Source: Hordeum vulgare subsp. vulgare (Eukaryota > Streptophyta > Magnoliopsida > Poales > Poaceae). Taken from it: a stretch of 64,000 bases of DNA. The translations under genes were made by a program, and so were the position numbers. The DNA lies in assembly GCF_904849725.1 (NCBI RefSeq), contig NC_058521.1:345386638-345450637 (forward strand), in the 5' to 3' direction. The number at the start of each line of letters is the position of its first letter. Positions within the stretch are counted from its first letter, which is position 1. Of the stretch, positions 47,334 through 59,754 are shown piece by piece. Below the pieces are notes generated by a model. That model did no database searches. It saw only the letters and a list, made by a program, of their open reading frames with translations, and had not been told where the DNA came from.

Positions 47334-48552
47334 ACCACCTAGTCTAACCCTAGACCAATCCCTAGAAATCCTCTCCCTGTCCAATAGCCGCCGCCACCCA
47401 CTCCAGGTCTCCTCCCACCTCGGGATCCCGCAGACCCAATCCAGCTAGTGCATGGCAAGCCAGCCACCCGTGGCCGAGGAGATTGAGCCCCTGCGTTCCC
47501 TATGTCCAAGGAGAGATCCCGTTCCCAAGCTTCCTCGAACCCCCGCGTACGAGCCAGCTCGCAGGAGCCCCTCGCCGTCGCGCCCTCGGCCGTCGTAGCG
47601 TCGCCCCGTCGGAGAACCAGGCCAGCGCAATGGCTCTCATGCCGGAATCCCTCTCCCTCTCTCTTCTTCTTTCCCACGTTTCTTCTCTAAACTCTCTGTC
47701 TCTGTCTTCTCTTTCTTCAGGCTGCAGCAGCGCCAGGGCAGCCTGGAGCTGCCGTCGTTCGCCCCTTGCGTCAGCCCTTGCCGCCGATGAACCCAGGCCG
47801 GTGCCCGTGTGCAGTCCCTCTCTTCTTCCTCTCTCTTTTCTTCCCCGTCCTCTGCTCTAACCTCTCCCTTTGCTCGTTTCTACTATCAGGAGCAGAACGG
47901 GAGACCCGCCACCGCCGCCCTGGATGACGACATATGTGCCTCAGCCATCGCCCCTGTATGCCAAGGTCCCGATCTGGGTTTTCCCCGTGCAGTTCCCGTC
48001 GGATCCAGCCGGTTCCCGCCGACCCCGTCGCCCGACCTCCCGTGTCGCCGTCCTCTGCTCCAGCAGACTCCTGCCACTGGTTCTGTTCGACAGGTAACGA
48101 GCAGCAACAGCTCGCTCGGGTGTTGACCGCGTCGCGCCATCGCCTCACGCGTTGCTGCTCCCAGGTGGATCCCCGTGCCCAAGCCGTCGCTGCTGAGGCT
48201 AGTGCCAAGTGCGCCCCTGCTTCCTTCCCCTCGTTGTGCTCTCCCTCTCTCCCATGTCCCTCACCTGTCTTCCTCTTCTCTTTTCTTCTTCAGGTACAGC
48301 CATGTCACCATCGGCCAGGATCTCCGAGTACGTGCCGCCCCAAGCCACCTCGTTGCTGGGAATGGAACCCCCAGTACGGAAGCTTTTGAACCCCGCCATT
48401 TTTCATGCCGCCGGACCTCATCCCCAGGCCGATTCCGCCAGGGCATCCCCTGCATCCTGACCTCCAACAAAGGTGTTCATGTTCAGTTTCGTCAGGTTCG
48501 CGACATGGTATGGTCTTGTAGCAAACCACCTGTATTTCATCATAGTTCCTTC

Positions 48553-48617
48553 ATAGTCCAACTGGTTAGAGTGGCAATCTACTTCCCAGAGATCTGGGGT
48601 TCGAAACCCAGGTGTGG
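48553..48617 (+). other. tRNA-like segment 1 in the LARD LTR
   Basis: TAGTCCAACTGGTTAGAG resembles a tRNA D-arm/A-box and GGGGTTCGAAACCC a T-arm/B-box, spaced about 25 bases apart. The T-arm forms a CTGGG/CCCAG stem with an 8-base loop. The acceptor stem does not pair, so it is not a functional tRNA gene. The same segment lies at 56771-56834. Confidence 0.5.
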
Positions 48618-48698
48618 CAATTTATTTTTGCCCTACTTCCGTTGATGTACCTGTAGAGGTGCTACTTATTCTGGGAGTATCCTGTGAAATATCAAAAC

Positions 48699-48768
48699 GG
48701 GGTGCTAGCCGAGTTGGTTAGCGCAGTAGTGCTACCTCCTCCTGGAGGTCCAGGGATCAAATCACCAT
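48699..48768 (+). other. tRNA-like segment 2 in the LARD LTR
   Basis: TAGCCGAGTTGGTTAGCGC (48706-48724) is a near-perfect A-box/D-arm, and GGGATCAAATC (48753-48763) resembles a B-box. A cctcc/ggagg hairpin lies between, like a long variable arm. No paired acceptor stem. The right LTR copy is at 56917-56984, and a diverged counterpart is at 9952-9995 in the other LARD-type LTR. Confidence 0.5.
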
Positions 48769-51438
48769 GACTGCATTCTTTTAGCTTCTGCATTTATTTA
48801 TGTTTTCATAGTTTTAAGTAGTGCATCTGTTTTATGTTCAGCCTTGCCCCTTTGAATTCACTAGCATCTGCATGTCATCCTGGATCCCCTCTCAATCCAC
48901 ATGCAGGAGGTCCTGGGGTCAAATCCCATAGAAGCCAAATTATTATGTTTCTGTTTTTTTTCTCTTTTCTTTTCCTTTTCTTCTTGTAATTTTTTTAGCT
49001 AGTTGCAGATACCCCATAATCTGCCTCCGGCACATGGGGAACCCGGTAATCGGGATCACCCCATCATATTGTTTGAAATGATATGCACACACCTCCAATT
49101 CGTTGCATCGGTATCTCATCGAGCTATGAGTACCGGAACGTGTTGTGACTGTCATTTCATGCGTGATGCATCCTTGGCATACAATCTTGTGTTGCTCGTA
49201 TCTTTTAGTTCGTAACTCCGTTGGAATTGGTCCATATATGTAAATGGACTAGTATGACGTGTAGTTTCACGTGCCCCACTTTGTTTTTCCGTTTAAAAAA
49301 CCTAAAATGTGATTAGGACAAATCTGGATAGAATTAGGATTTAACGCGTGGGGGTCATTTCGGAGATGCCATATGTCGTTTCCGACCTCATTTAAAATGC
49401 CTAGATAGGTAGTTATATTATGCTTCACCACTTTCCATGTTTAACAACATTTAATATTGCCGTGTAACTAATCGGGATAGAACTAAATAAATAAACGTGG
49501 AGTTTCGTCAACATGCAACTCGTTGCATATCAAGCTTCACTTAATGTGTAGTGTTGGATTGTTGTGGTTGTCATGCCTTGCATTAGACCGTTCATGCATC
49601 ATATGTGCCTTGCATCGTGTGGTGAATCTTGTGTGTTGATTCTTGTTTTCGGTTTCTTCCGTCTCGTTAGAGTTCTGCAGCGTGCCGGATTGTGAGGACC
49701 CATTCGACTACATCGGTTCGTCTGCTTCACGGAGGCATTTTTCTTCCAAGCGGGATCTCAGGCAAGATGATCATTTCCCAGATACGATTACTATCATTGC
49801 CATGCTAGTTATTTCGATGCTATCGATTATGTCTCGTTGCCTACCACTTGTTAAATATCAGCCTCTCAACAATGCCATGATCACCTTCAACCTGTTCGAC
49901 CTAGCAAACCACTGTTTGGCTATGTTACTGCTTGCTTAACCCTGTTGATAGCGTTGCTAGTTGCAGGTGCAGATGCTTCCATGTGATAACATGGGTTCCT
50001 TATCATATCACCATATTAAATGCTATTTAATTTAATGCACCTATATACTTGGTAAAAGGTGGAAGGCTCGGCCTTTCTAGCCTGGTGTTTTGTTCCACCT
50101 TTGCCCCCTTAGATTCGGCCACCGGTGTTATGTTCCATAAATGAGTGCTCCTAACACGATCGGGGTTGGTAAGGGGACCCCCTGGATAAGTCGTTCTAGA
50201 TTAAAGCTGGTCTGGCAAGGCCCAACTTTGGTACTACATTTGCCTAATCACCTAATAAAAATTGCATAGGGACTTTCCGGACCCCGAGGATAATTTAATC
50301 AACCCCCGGGCCAGTGCTCCTTATGAGTGTTGGTCCCACCTGAGCGATGTCCGGCGCCCCTCTGGTCACCCGGAGGTTTAGCGATCCCGACGTCTAGCTC
50401 ATCCGCTGTGTCCTGAGAACGAGGTACGCGACTCCTATCGGGATCGTCGACATGTCGGGCGGCCTTGCTGGATTAGTTTTACCTTTGACGAGATATCTTG
50501 TGCATCGGGATTCCGGTGATGCTTTGGGTAATCTCAGAGTTGAGGTTTTCCACTAGGGAATCCGACGAGATCGCGAGCTTCGTGATTGAGGATTTCTATG
50601 CGGCTTGTGGTAATTTGTGATGGACTAGTTGGAGCACCCCTGCAGGGTTAAATCTTTCGGAAAGCCGTGCCCGCGGTTATGTGGCAACGTGGAAGCTTTG
50701 TTTAACACTGGTTCTAGATAACTTGAAGTTAAATTAATTAAAATTGGCCAACTGTGTGCGTAACCATGACTGTCTCTTTCGTGAGTTCCTTCTCCGATCG
50801 AGGACATGGTGGGGTTATGTCTGACGTAGGTAGGTGTTCAGGATCATTCATTTGATCATCAGTAGTTCACGTCCGTTATGCGTAGATCTTCCCCCTCTTA
50901 TTTCTTTTACTCGTAAGTTAGCCACCATATATATATGCTTAGCCGCTGCTGCAACCTCACCACTTAACCTTATCCCACCCGTAAAGCTTTGCTAGTCTTG
51001 ATACCTCTGGAAATGAGATTGCTGAGTCCCCTGTGGCTCACAGATGACTACAACACCAGTTGCAGGTACAGGTTAAGATTACTTGACGCGAGCGCGTTGA
51101 TTGTTCATTCGGAGTTGCTTCTTCTTCTTCTTCTTCATCGATCTAGGATGGGTTCCAGGCCGGCAGCCTGGGATAGCAAGGATGGACGTCGTTCTTCTTT
51201 TGTCGTTTGTTTTTGTCCGTAGTCGGACCCTGCTCTTACTCTTGATGATTGTGTAATGTACTGATGTGACTCTGATATAGCTTGTGACGAGTGTAAGCCA
51301 ACTCTTTATATATCTCTTCTTTTCAGTACATGTACTTGTAACGATATCCATTCTTGCGACACGATGAGATGCGCTTCTATCCCTGACGAGGCCCTCGTGC
51401 CAAATTGAGGATAGGATCGCATCTTGGGTGTGACAAGT

Positions 51439-51450
51439 TGGTATCAGAGC
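51439..51450 (+). promoter_or_regulatory. Primer binding site, initiator Met tRNA, LARD
   Basis: TGGTATCAGAGC, a perfect plant initiator-Met site, three bases after the LTR end. Confidence 0.92.
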
Positions 51451-54400
51451 AAGGACCGACCTAGGAGCCCCCTTGATTGATCGAACTTGGCCGAGTCGAG
51501 TCTAGTGAAAAACTATTTGAGTCTTAGTTATATATCGGAGAGTAGGATTCTTTTTTCTCCTCTTCTATGCTCTGGTGAGGAATCGTGACGTAATAATTTA
51601 TTCTACTCCTCTTCTCACTCAAAAATTTTTAGGATCACGCGGATATACTTGGGATCTATATGATGCTGATGTGACGGAGTTCTGTCTTGGTGCCTCCTGT
51701 CTGACTTGATCTTCTTCCGGGGAGTTGAGCTCCAGGGGATTCTTGAGCACATCGTTATCATTCAAATTTCTTAGTATCTCAGAATGAAGGATGTTCGTAA
51801 TTGCTTCAATACTAGTAGTGGTGAGATAACCCCGATGTCCCGAGTACTGGTGCAGATTGTTCGGGAGTACTGCCATAGTTAGTATCGTTGTGATCACGAG
51901 GGTCTGTTGTAGATGAAGCTCCGAGATTCTGGTTGTGTGTTGACGGATGTGATACAGGTGACGGGTTAGTATAGGAGTTGTGTGATATTACTCCTTGTAT
52001 CCGTGTACCAGATTGCATGACCAGATATTTCGGGAATTCATAGGTGGGAATTCAAGTAGTTGCTTATAGGACAATCTTCCAACAAATGCATGATGTTAGG
52101 TTGGGATTCGACATCTAGTGGATTCGTTTGTTCACGATCGACTTACAGCGGTACACGTTGTGTCTTAAAGAGTCCTTGTAGCTTGCTACGACTCGGGGAC
52201 GCTTCGTATGTCAGGTGCACTGCCTTGCACTTGATGGCTTCTGTAAATCATGCGCGTGCGATCCTGTCCACGAAAATATCGAACGGAAATCTTTCTCATG
52301 AGTTTGTTCTGGCTAATTGCAAGCCGCATCCTTTGTTTTGTTGGAATATGGTAATTCGTGTTGCTTCGATGTCAACTGGTGATTTCAGATCTTTCCTAAT
52401 CTGTGTTCTCATATTTTTATGTGAATGCATTTCTTTGCTCAATCAGATTGTAGTATCATTTCTTGTCAACCGAAGTCGTCGAGCTAATTCTTTTTCAACC
52501 GGTGTGTTTCTCTTCAAGGAATCTTATCCTCTCCAATTTTGCAAGATCATTCTCTCAATTCTTTCCGAAGTTTGTCTCATCCGTCCCAAGTTGTCTTTGT
52601 TTTTTCCCCACCCTCCCGCCCTTTTTTCTCAGTGATTCGATTTTCATCCAGGAGTTTCTTTTCGTTGTGCTTCCGCTATAGTTTCTTCCGTGTTGTATCC
52701 GGTGGTTCTTTGTGAAGATTCTCAGGAGATTCATGTTCCTCTTTATTCATTCTTGTCATCCTTACCGGTGATTTTAATTCAGCTATCCGTGTTCATCATA
52801 TCCTAATTATCCTCGTAATTCTTTTTCATGTTGGAGATTCTTTCAGCCTATTTTGGTTATTCATTCCTCTCTTTTCATCCGGAGTATTGAAGATATCTCG
52901 GAAGTTTCGTGTTTTCAATTCTTTTAATTATTTTGAGGTGCTAACCTCATCTAGTTTTCTTATTCCGGTGCAATATCTCTCGTTCTAGCTATTGTTCAAC
53001 GGTGATTTCTTTGAGTGGGCCCATAACCCACAGGTTCTTCCCAGGATCTTACCTGGCTCTTTAATCTTTTCCCGGAGATCTTTAATTCTTTTCAACTATG
53101 ACGTAAGTATGAATTTCATCAGTCATATCCCTTTTCAAAGGCCTGTTCGAATTAATTCTCATATTTGGCTCAACCTTTCATTCCTCATTATTCCGGAGTG
53201 TCTCAACTATTCTTGGTGGTGTTGTTCTCGTCCTCTTTCTTAGTTTGCTATCCGAAGGAGTGTTTCTCTTAATCTTGCTCCATTCTTGTGAAGATTGTCA
53301 TTTCAGCTTGGGGCTATCATCTTCAATTGTTTCTATCATGAGTATCCCTTTCTTGCTATCCGGTGCATTTCTGAGTTGTTTTTATTTCTCGTTCCTCCGA
53401 AGGCCATCATTTCAGAAGATTCTTCGTTCTCAGCTTTCAGCTTTCATCCTCAATTCTTCTAGATTGTTGCCTCTTCGTTCGTCTCTCAATTATTCCGGTG
53501 CCTTATTTATGTTTTCTCTCAGGTGGCTTATGATCTCATCATTCTCATGTATCTCCATTGATTCTTGGTTTTCTCGTTCAATTGTGAATTCTTACCGATG
53601 CTTCCTTTAATTTTGCTTCAAGTGGTGTTTTTCCTCTCTGTCTCTTCAAGATCATTTCAAGAAGAATAAGTGGTACACTAGATCCGTTGCTTGTCATCAA
53701 TTAAACTTGATGAAGGATAAGCATAACATAATTCTTATTCTTGTTCTTCCTTCTTCCAAGAGATTTCAATTCTTCTTCCGGAGTGGCTCTTGATATCAAT
53801 TCCTTTTCTCTAGTGTTCTTATCTTTCTTTTCCGGAGTTCCAAGATCTTTTAAGTATCTCTTTGTGAGGCTTCATCTAAATCTTGGCAAGGTCATAATCT
53901 TATCCTTTTCCACCTTCATATCGTTCCGTCATTCATTTTGATCCGGAGGCTCGTCATGCTGGTTCTTCAAGGATGTGATTCATTCTCATGTGTTCTTCAA
54001 GATTCCTGTTGGAATACCTCAAGTATCCTTTCTCTTGAATCTCCAGTGCATTTCTTCTTCCTTTATTCTTTGAGGTGGTATTATAGCCTTCTTGTTAGTG
54101 TAGGAGCCTCAGAGAGTTTTCCTTTCAAGAATAAGATAATTAAACCCACCAATTCCATGATCATGAGATATTTTCAACCCATGATTTCTTCATTGAGCTA
54201 TCTTGGTTTGGACTTCACCTAAAGCTTTTCCTATGCATTGTGCTATCATGGTGCTTGTCAGTAATCCAAGTTCTCAATGTATCCTCTTGGTGTAAGATTG
54301 TTCATATCTTGTTTCTCCCAATCTATCCTTGTTTCTTTTAGTGGTTGGTTGTCACCTCATATTTGTTGAGCTGGTTTTCATAAGCCCACTACTATCTTGT

Positions 54401-54860
54401 TCTTTTCGTTGTTTTTTTCCAACAACTCCGTTCAATTCTTCTCGCAAGGATACTTGTCAAGTTCATTGGAGTTAGTAGTTGTCATTCTTTTCTTCTTTCT
54501 CTTCTTCCGTATGAGCTAGTTCATATTCTCTTGTTTCGGAGGCGTTGTGTAGTTGCTCTTTTGGGTCAATCTTGTTGTTCTTTCAAGATCATGGTGTTCC
54601 CTTGCTCTATTTACTTGTTTGTTGTGAATATTGTCTAATTCTCTCTCCTTTTAGAATTTTTTGTCCCATTTTCCTACCGAAGTGCTGCCGAAATTTTCCG
54701 TGAATTCTTGCTTCTTTCTCATGTCATTCCTCATCTCTTTGCAACCTTCAAGGATCGTTGGTTTCACTCGTTTGCCAAAGAAGTGACTAAGTTTTACCTC
54801 TTGTGCTTTCTCATCCTCTCCCCCTTTCATTCTTGGATCTCGGGGCGAGATCCTCTTGTA

Positions 54861-54872
54861 GTGTAGGAGAGT
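54861..54872 (+). promoter_or_regulatory. Polypurine tract of the LARD
   Basis: GTGTAGGAGAGT directly before the right LTR start TGTGACAG. The second LARD copy has AGTGGGGGCGAGT in the same place. Confidence 0.7.
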
Positions 54873-57800
54873 TGTGACAGCCCGATGCCGACGTTCTAGA
54901 AGATTCCCCTCTCTTTCCGTTTTCGTCGTGTGTCTATTTTTTTCTTTTGTCGCATCATCATCGCATCATGCGCATCATCAGCATGGCATCGGCATCCCGT
55001 TGCCGCCCGTTTTCAAAACTTGCATCCGCTAGTAGTTGTCGATTCTCGTCGTTGTCCGTTCTGAGTCCGACCGCACTGGCACGCGCCCGCGGCACCGTCG
55101 AAACCCTGTTTTTAAAGTGCGTTTAAAACTTTCTCTGATCGAGGTGAAACTTGGCATGCGGTCGTAATTAGATATAGCTAGGCCGCCTGTCGAATTCCGT
55201 CAACACATCGGAGTCCGTCTCGTACCCGAACGGTCGACCGTAGAGGCACCGTATTCGGTCTACCGTCGGACGTTTGTCGGTGTTTCAAATCGCTTTGCCG
55301 TCATGCCCATTTTCCCTCTCATCTCCGCCTAGCCTCTCTACACAATGCACCAACCTGCTCGCAGCCCAGTCCGAAAATCTCCCGGTACCCGGAACACACG
55401 GTCGTAACCGTTAGGTCTAGATCAACCCCATTTTACCGCAAACAGTCATCAGTTTGTCCATTGGACTCCCTAGCCTATTCATTCTCGACCGTCCGATTTA
55501 TATCGGAGGGTCCGAATAGCCCCTAATCTAACCCACCTATTATATATATAGACCACCTAGTCTAACCCTAGACCAATCCCTAGAAATCCTCTCCCTGTCC
55601 AATAGCCGCCGCCACCCACTCCAGGTCTCCTCCCACCTCGGGATCCCGCAGACCCAATCCAGCTAGTGCATGGCAAGCCAGCCACCCGTGGCCAAGGAGA
55701 TTGAGCCCCTGCGTTCCCTATGTCCAAGGAGAGATCCCGTTCCCAAGCTCCCTCGAACCCCCGCGTACGAGCCAGCTCGCAGGAGCCCCTCGCCGTCGCG
55801 CCCTCGACCGTCGTAGCGTCGCCCCGTCGGAGAACCAGGCCAGCGCAATGGCTCTCAAACCCGAATCCCTCTCCCTCTCTCTTCTTATTTCCCCCGTTTC
55901 TTCTCTAAACTCTCTCTCTCTGTCTTCTCTTTCTTCAGGCTGCAGCAGCGCCAGGGCAGCCCGGAGCTGCCGTCATTCGCCCCTTGCGTCAGCCCTTGCC
56001 GCCGATGAACCCAGGCTCGTGCCCGTGTGCAGTCCCTCTCTTCTTCCTCTCTCTTTTCTTCCCCGTCCTCTGCTCTAACCTCTCCCTTTGCTCGTTTCTA
56101 CTGTCAGGAGCAGAACGGGAGACCCGCCACCGCCGCCCTGGATCACGACATATGTGCCTCAGCCATCGCCCATGTATGCCAAGGTCCCGATCTGGGTTTT
56201 CCCCGTGCAGTTCCCGTCGGATCCAGCCGGTTCCCGCCGACCCCGTCGCCCGACCTCCCGTGTCGCCGTCCTCTGCTCCAGCAGACTCCTACTGCTGCTT
56301 CTGTTTGATAGGTAGCGAGCAGCAACAGCTCGCTCGGGTGTTGACCGCGCCGCGCCATCGCCTCGCGCGTTGCTGCACCCAGGTGGATCCCCGTGCCCAA
56401 GCCGTCGCTGCTCAGGCTAGTGCCAAGTGCGCCCCTGCTTCCTTCCCCTCGTTGTGCTCTCCCTCTCTCCCATGTCCCTCACCTGTCTTCCTCTTCTCTT
56501 TTCTTCTTCAGGTACAGCCATGTCACCATCGGCCAGGATCTCCGAGTACGTGCCGCCCCAAGCCACCTCGTTGCCGGGAATGGAACCCCCGGTACGGAAG
56601 CTTTTGAACCCCGCCATTTTTCGTGCCGCCGGAAGTCATCCCCAGGCCTATTCCGCCATGGCATCCCCTGCATCCCGACCTCCAACAAAGGTGTTCATGT
56701 TCAGTTTCGTCAGGTTCGCGACATGGTATGGTCTTGTAGCAAACCACACGTATTTTAGCATAGTTCCTTCATAGTCCAACTGGTTAGAGTGGCAATATGC
56801 TTCCCAGAGATCTGGGGTTCGAAACCCATGTGTGGAAATTTATTTTTTCCCTATTTCCGTTCATGTGCCTGTATGGGTGCTACTTCTTCTGGGAGTATCC
56901 TGTGAAATATCAAAATGGGGTGCTAGCCGAGTTGGTTAGCGCAGTAGTGCTACCTCCTCCTGGAGGTCCAGGGATCAAATCACCATGACTGCATTCTTTT
57001 AGCTTCTGCATTTATTTATGTTTTCATAGTTTTAAGTAGTGCATCTGTTTTATGTTCAGCCTTGCCCCTTTGAATTCAATAGCATCTGCATGTCATCCTG
57101 GTTCCTCTCTCAATCCACATGGCCCCTTTGAATTCACTAGCATCTGCATGTCATCCTGGTTCCCCTCTCAATCCACATGCAAGAGGTCCTGGGGTCAAAT
57201 CCCATAGAGGCCAAATTATTATGTTTCTGTTTTTTTTTCTCTTTTCTTTTCCTTTTCTTCTTGTAGTTTTCTTTGCTAGTTGCAGATACCCCATAATCTG
57301 CCTCCGGCACATGGGGAACCCGGTAATCGGGATCACCCCATCATATTTTTTGAAATGATATGCACACACCTCCAATTCGTTGCACCGGTATCTCGTCGAG
57401 CTATCAGTACCGGAACGTGTTGTGACTGTCATTGCATGCGTGATGCATCCTTGGCATACAATCTTGTGTTGCTCGTATCTTTTAGTTCGTAACTCCGTTG
57501 GAATTGGTCCATATATGTAAATGGACTAGGATCACGTGTAGTTTCACGTGCACCACTTTGTTTTTCCGTTTAACAAACCTAAAACGTGATTAGGACAAAT
57601 CTGGACAGAATTAGGATTTAACGCGTGGGGGTCATTTCGGAGATGCTATATGTCGTTTCCGACCTCATTTAAAATGCCTAGATAGGTAGTTATATTATGC
57701 TTCACCACTTGCCATGTTTAACAACATTTAATATTGCCGTGTAACTAATCGGGATAGAACTGAATAAATAAACGTGGAGTTTCGTCAACATGCAACTCGT

Positions 57801-59716
57801 TGCATATCGAGCTTCACTTAATGTGTAGTGTTGGATTGTTGTGGTTGTCATGCCTTGCATTAGAACGTTCATGCATCATATGTGCCTTGCATCGTGTGGT
57901 GAATCTTGTGTGTTGATTCTTGTTTTCGGTTTCTTCCGTCTCGTTAGAGTTCCGCAGCGTGCCGGATTGTGAGGACCCATTCGACTACATCGGTTCGTCT
58001 GCTTCACGGAGGCATTCTTCTTCCAAGCGGGATCTCAGGCAAGATGATCATTTCCCCAGATACCATTACTATCATTGCCATGCTAGTTATTTTGATGCTA
58101 TCGATTATGTCTCGTTGCCTACCACTTGTTAAATATCAGCCTCTCAACAATGCCATGATCACCTTCAACCTGTTCGACCTAGCAAACCACTGTTTGGCTA
58201 TGTTACTGCTTGCTTAACCCTGTTGATAGCGTTGCTAGTTGCAGGTGCAGATGCTTCCATGTGATAACATGGGTTCCTTATCATATCACCATATTAAATG
58301 CTATTTAATTTAATGCACCTATATACTTGGTAAAAGGTGGAAGGCTCGGCCTTTCTAGCCTGGTGTTTTGTTCCACCTTTGCCCCCTTAGATTCGGCCAC
58401 CGGTGTTATGTTCCATAAATGAGTGCTCCTAACACGATCGGGGTTGGTATGGGGACCCCCTGGATAAGTCGTTCTAGATTAAAGCTGGTCTGGCAAGGCC
58501 CAACTTTGGTACTACATTTGCCTAATCACCTAATAAAAATTGCATAGGGACTTTCCGGACCCCGAGGATAATTTAATCAACCCCCGGGCCAGTGCTCCTT
58601 ATGAGTGTTGGTCCCACCTGAGCGATGTCCGGCGCCCCTCTGGTCACCCGGAGGTTTAGCGATCCCGACGTCTAGCTCATCCGCTGTGTCCTGAGAACGA
58701 GGTACGCGACTCCTATCGGGATCGTCGACACGTCGGGCAGCCTTGCTGGATTAGTTTTACCTTTGACGAGATATCTTGTGCATCGGGATTCCGGTGATGC
58801 TTTGGGTAATCTCAGAGTTGAGGTTTTCCACTATGGAATCCGACGAGATCGCGAGCTTCGTGATTGAGGATTTCTATGCGGCTTGTGGTAATTTGTGATG
58901 GACTAGTTGGAGCACCCCTGCAGGGTTAAATCTTTCGGAAAGCCGTGCCCGCGGTTATGTGGCAACGTGGAAGCTTTGTTTAACACTGGTTCTAGATAAC
59001 TTGAAGTTAAATTAATTAAAATTGGCCAACTGTGTGCGTAACCGTGACTGTCTCTTTCGTGAGTTCCTTCTCCGATCGAGGACACGGTGGGGTTATGTCT
59101 GACGTAGGTAGGTGTTCAGGATCATTCATTTGATCATCAGTAGTTCACGCCCGTTATGCGTAGATCTTCCCCCTCTTATTTCTTGTACTCGTAAGTTAGC
59201 CACCATATATATATGCTTAGCCGCTGCTGCAACCTCACCACTTAACCTTACCCCACCCATAAAGCTTTGCTAGTCTTGATACCTTTGGAAATGAGATTGC
59301 TGAGTCCCCTGTGGCTCACAAATTACTACAACACCAGATGCAGGTACAGGTTAAGATTACTTGACGCGAGCGCGTTGATTGTTCATTCGGAGTTGCTTCT
59401 TCTTCTTCTTCTTCTTCATCGATCTAGGATGGGTTCCAGGCCGGCAGCCTGGGATAGCAAGGATGGACGTCGTTCTTCTTTTGTCGTTTGTTTTCGTCCG
59501 TAGTCGGACCCTGCTCTTACTCTTGATGATTGTGTAATGTACTGATGTGACTCTGATGTAGCTTGTGGCGAGTGTAAGCCAACTCTTTATATATCTCTTC
59601 TTTTCAGTACATGTACTTGTAACGATACCCATTCTTGCGACACGACGAGATGCGTTTCTATCCCAGACGAGGCCCTCGTGCCAAATTGAGGATAGGATCG
59701 CATCTTGGGCGTGACA
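54873..59716 (+). repeat. Right LTR of the LARD
   Basis: 4844 bp, colinear with 46655-51435. The extra length is almost wholly a 58-bp tandem duplication at 57064-57121/57122-57179. It carries the same TATA box (55540-55551) and tRNA-like segments (56771-56834, 56917-56984). Confidence 0.92.
57064..57179 (+). repeat. 58-bp tandem duplication in the LARD right LTR
   Basis: Two copies of a 58-bp unit beginning gcccctttgaattca and ending ccacatg. The left LTR (48846-48903 region) has one. The copies differ at about two bases, so the duplication arose after insertion or in the parent with some drift. Confidence 0.85.
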
Positions 59717-59721
59717 CAACT
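59717..59721. repeat. Target-site duplication CAACT, right copy
   Basis: Matches 46650-46654. The Athila sequence resumes here. Confidence 0.92.
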
Positions 59722-59754
59722 CCACCACCATCAGCACCAAAGGAAGACAACTAA
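59722..59754 (+). pseudogene. Tail of the split Athila 3' ORF
   Basis: Ten codons (Pro-rich start) and TAA at 59752-59754, in frame with 46271-46654 when the LARD and one CAACT are ignored. Confidence 0.7.

Larger units (their letters stand above)
46655..51435 (+). repeat. Left LTR of the LARD
   Basis: 4781 bp. U3 of about 670 bp ends in a TATA box (47322-47333). Downstream, 47400-48480 is gene-like, GC-rich and punctuated by pyrimidine tracts ending in CAG. Then come two tRNA-like segments (48553-48617, 48699-48768), and an AT-richer remainder to GTGTGACA. Many overlapping Ser/Pro/Arg-rich ORFs (47339-48645 both strands) show no domain, and the two LTRs carry frame-neutral differences, so I do not call a gene. 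Confidence 0.92.
51436..54872 (+). other. Non-coding core of the LARD
   Basis: 3437 bp between the LTRs, T-rich on the plus strand with stretches of tttccggagtt-type wording. The ORFs (52060-52635 and others) are Phe/Leu/Ser-rich chance frames. It is colinear in its last 2.3 kb with 24299-26547, showing the core is conserved among copies without coding, as described for LARD elements. Confidence 0.85.
46655..59716 (+). mobile_element. LARD (large retrotransposon derivative), Sukkula-like
   Basis: A 13,062-bp element with 4781-bp and 4844-bp LTRs (TGTGACAGCC...GTGTGACA), a Met primer site, a PPT and a perfect CAACT target duplication. The 3.4-kb core has no ORF with any gag or pol motif. The LTR and core sizes and the lack of coding fit the Triticeae LARD class typified by Sukkula (family assignment inferred from structure). 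The LTRs differ at roughly 2-3 positions per 100 in the first 600 bp that I compared, so the insertion is fairly recent and younger than its Athila host. It must use enzymes from other elements. Confidence 0.9.

Noticed and set aside
47339..48645. Many Ser/Pro/Arg-rich ORFs in the LARD LTRs (mirrored at 55663-56774)
   Set aside because: They overlap on both strands, have no domain, and the two LTR copies differ without respect for any one frame. High GC explains the open frames.
48553..48768. Functional tRNA genes
   Set aside because: A-box and B-box words are good, but no acceptor stem pairs and the anticodon arms are unclear; kept only as tRNA-like segments.
52060..54222. Phe/Leu/Ser-rich ORFs in the LARD core resembling membrane proteins
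   Set aside because: T-rich composition gives hydrophobic reads in every frame; the homologous core at 24299-26547 does not keep the frames.
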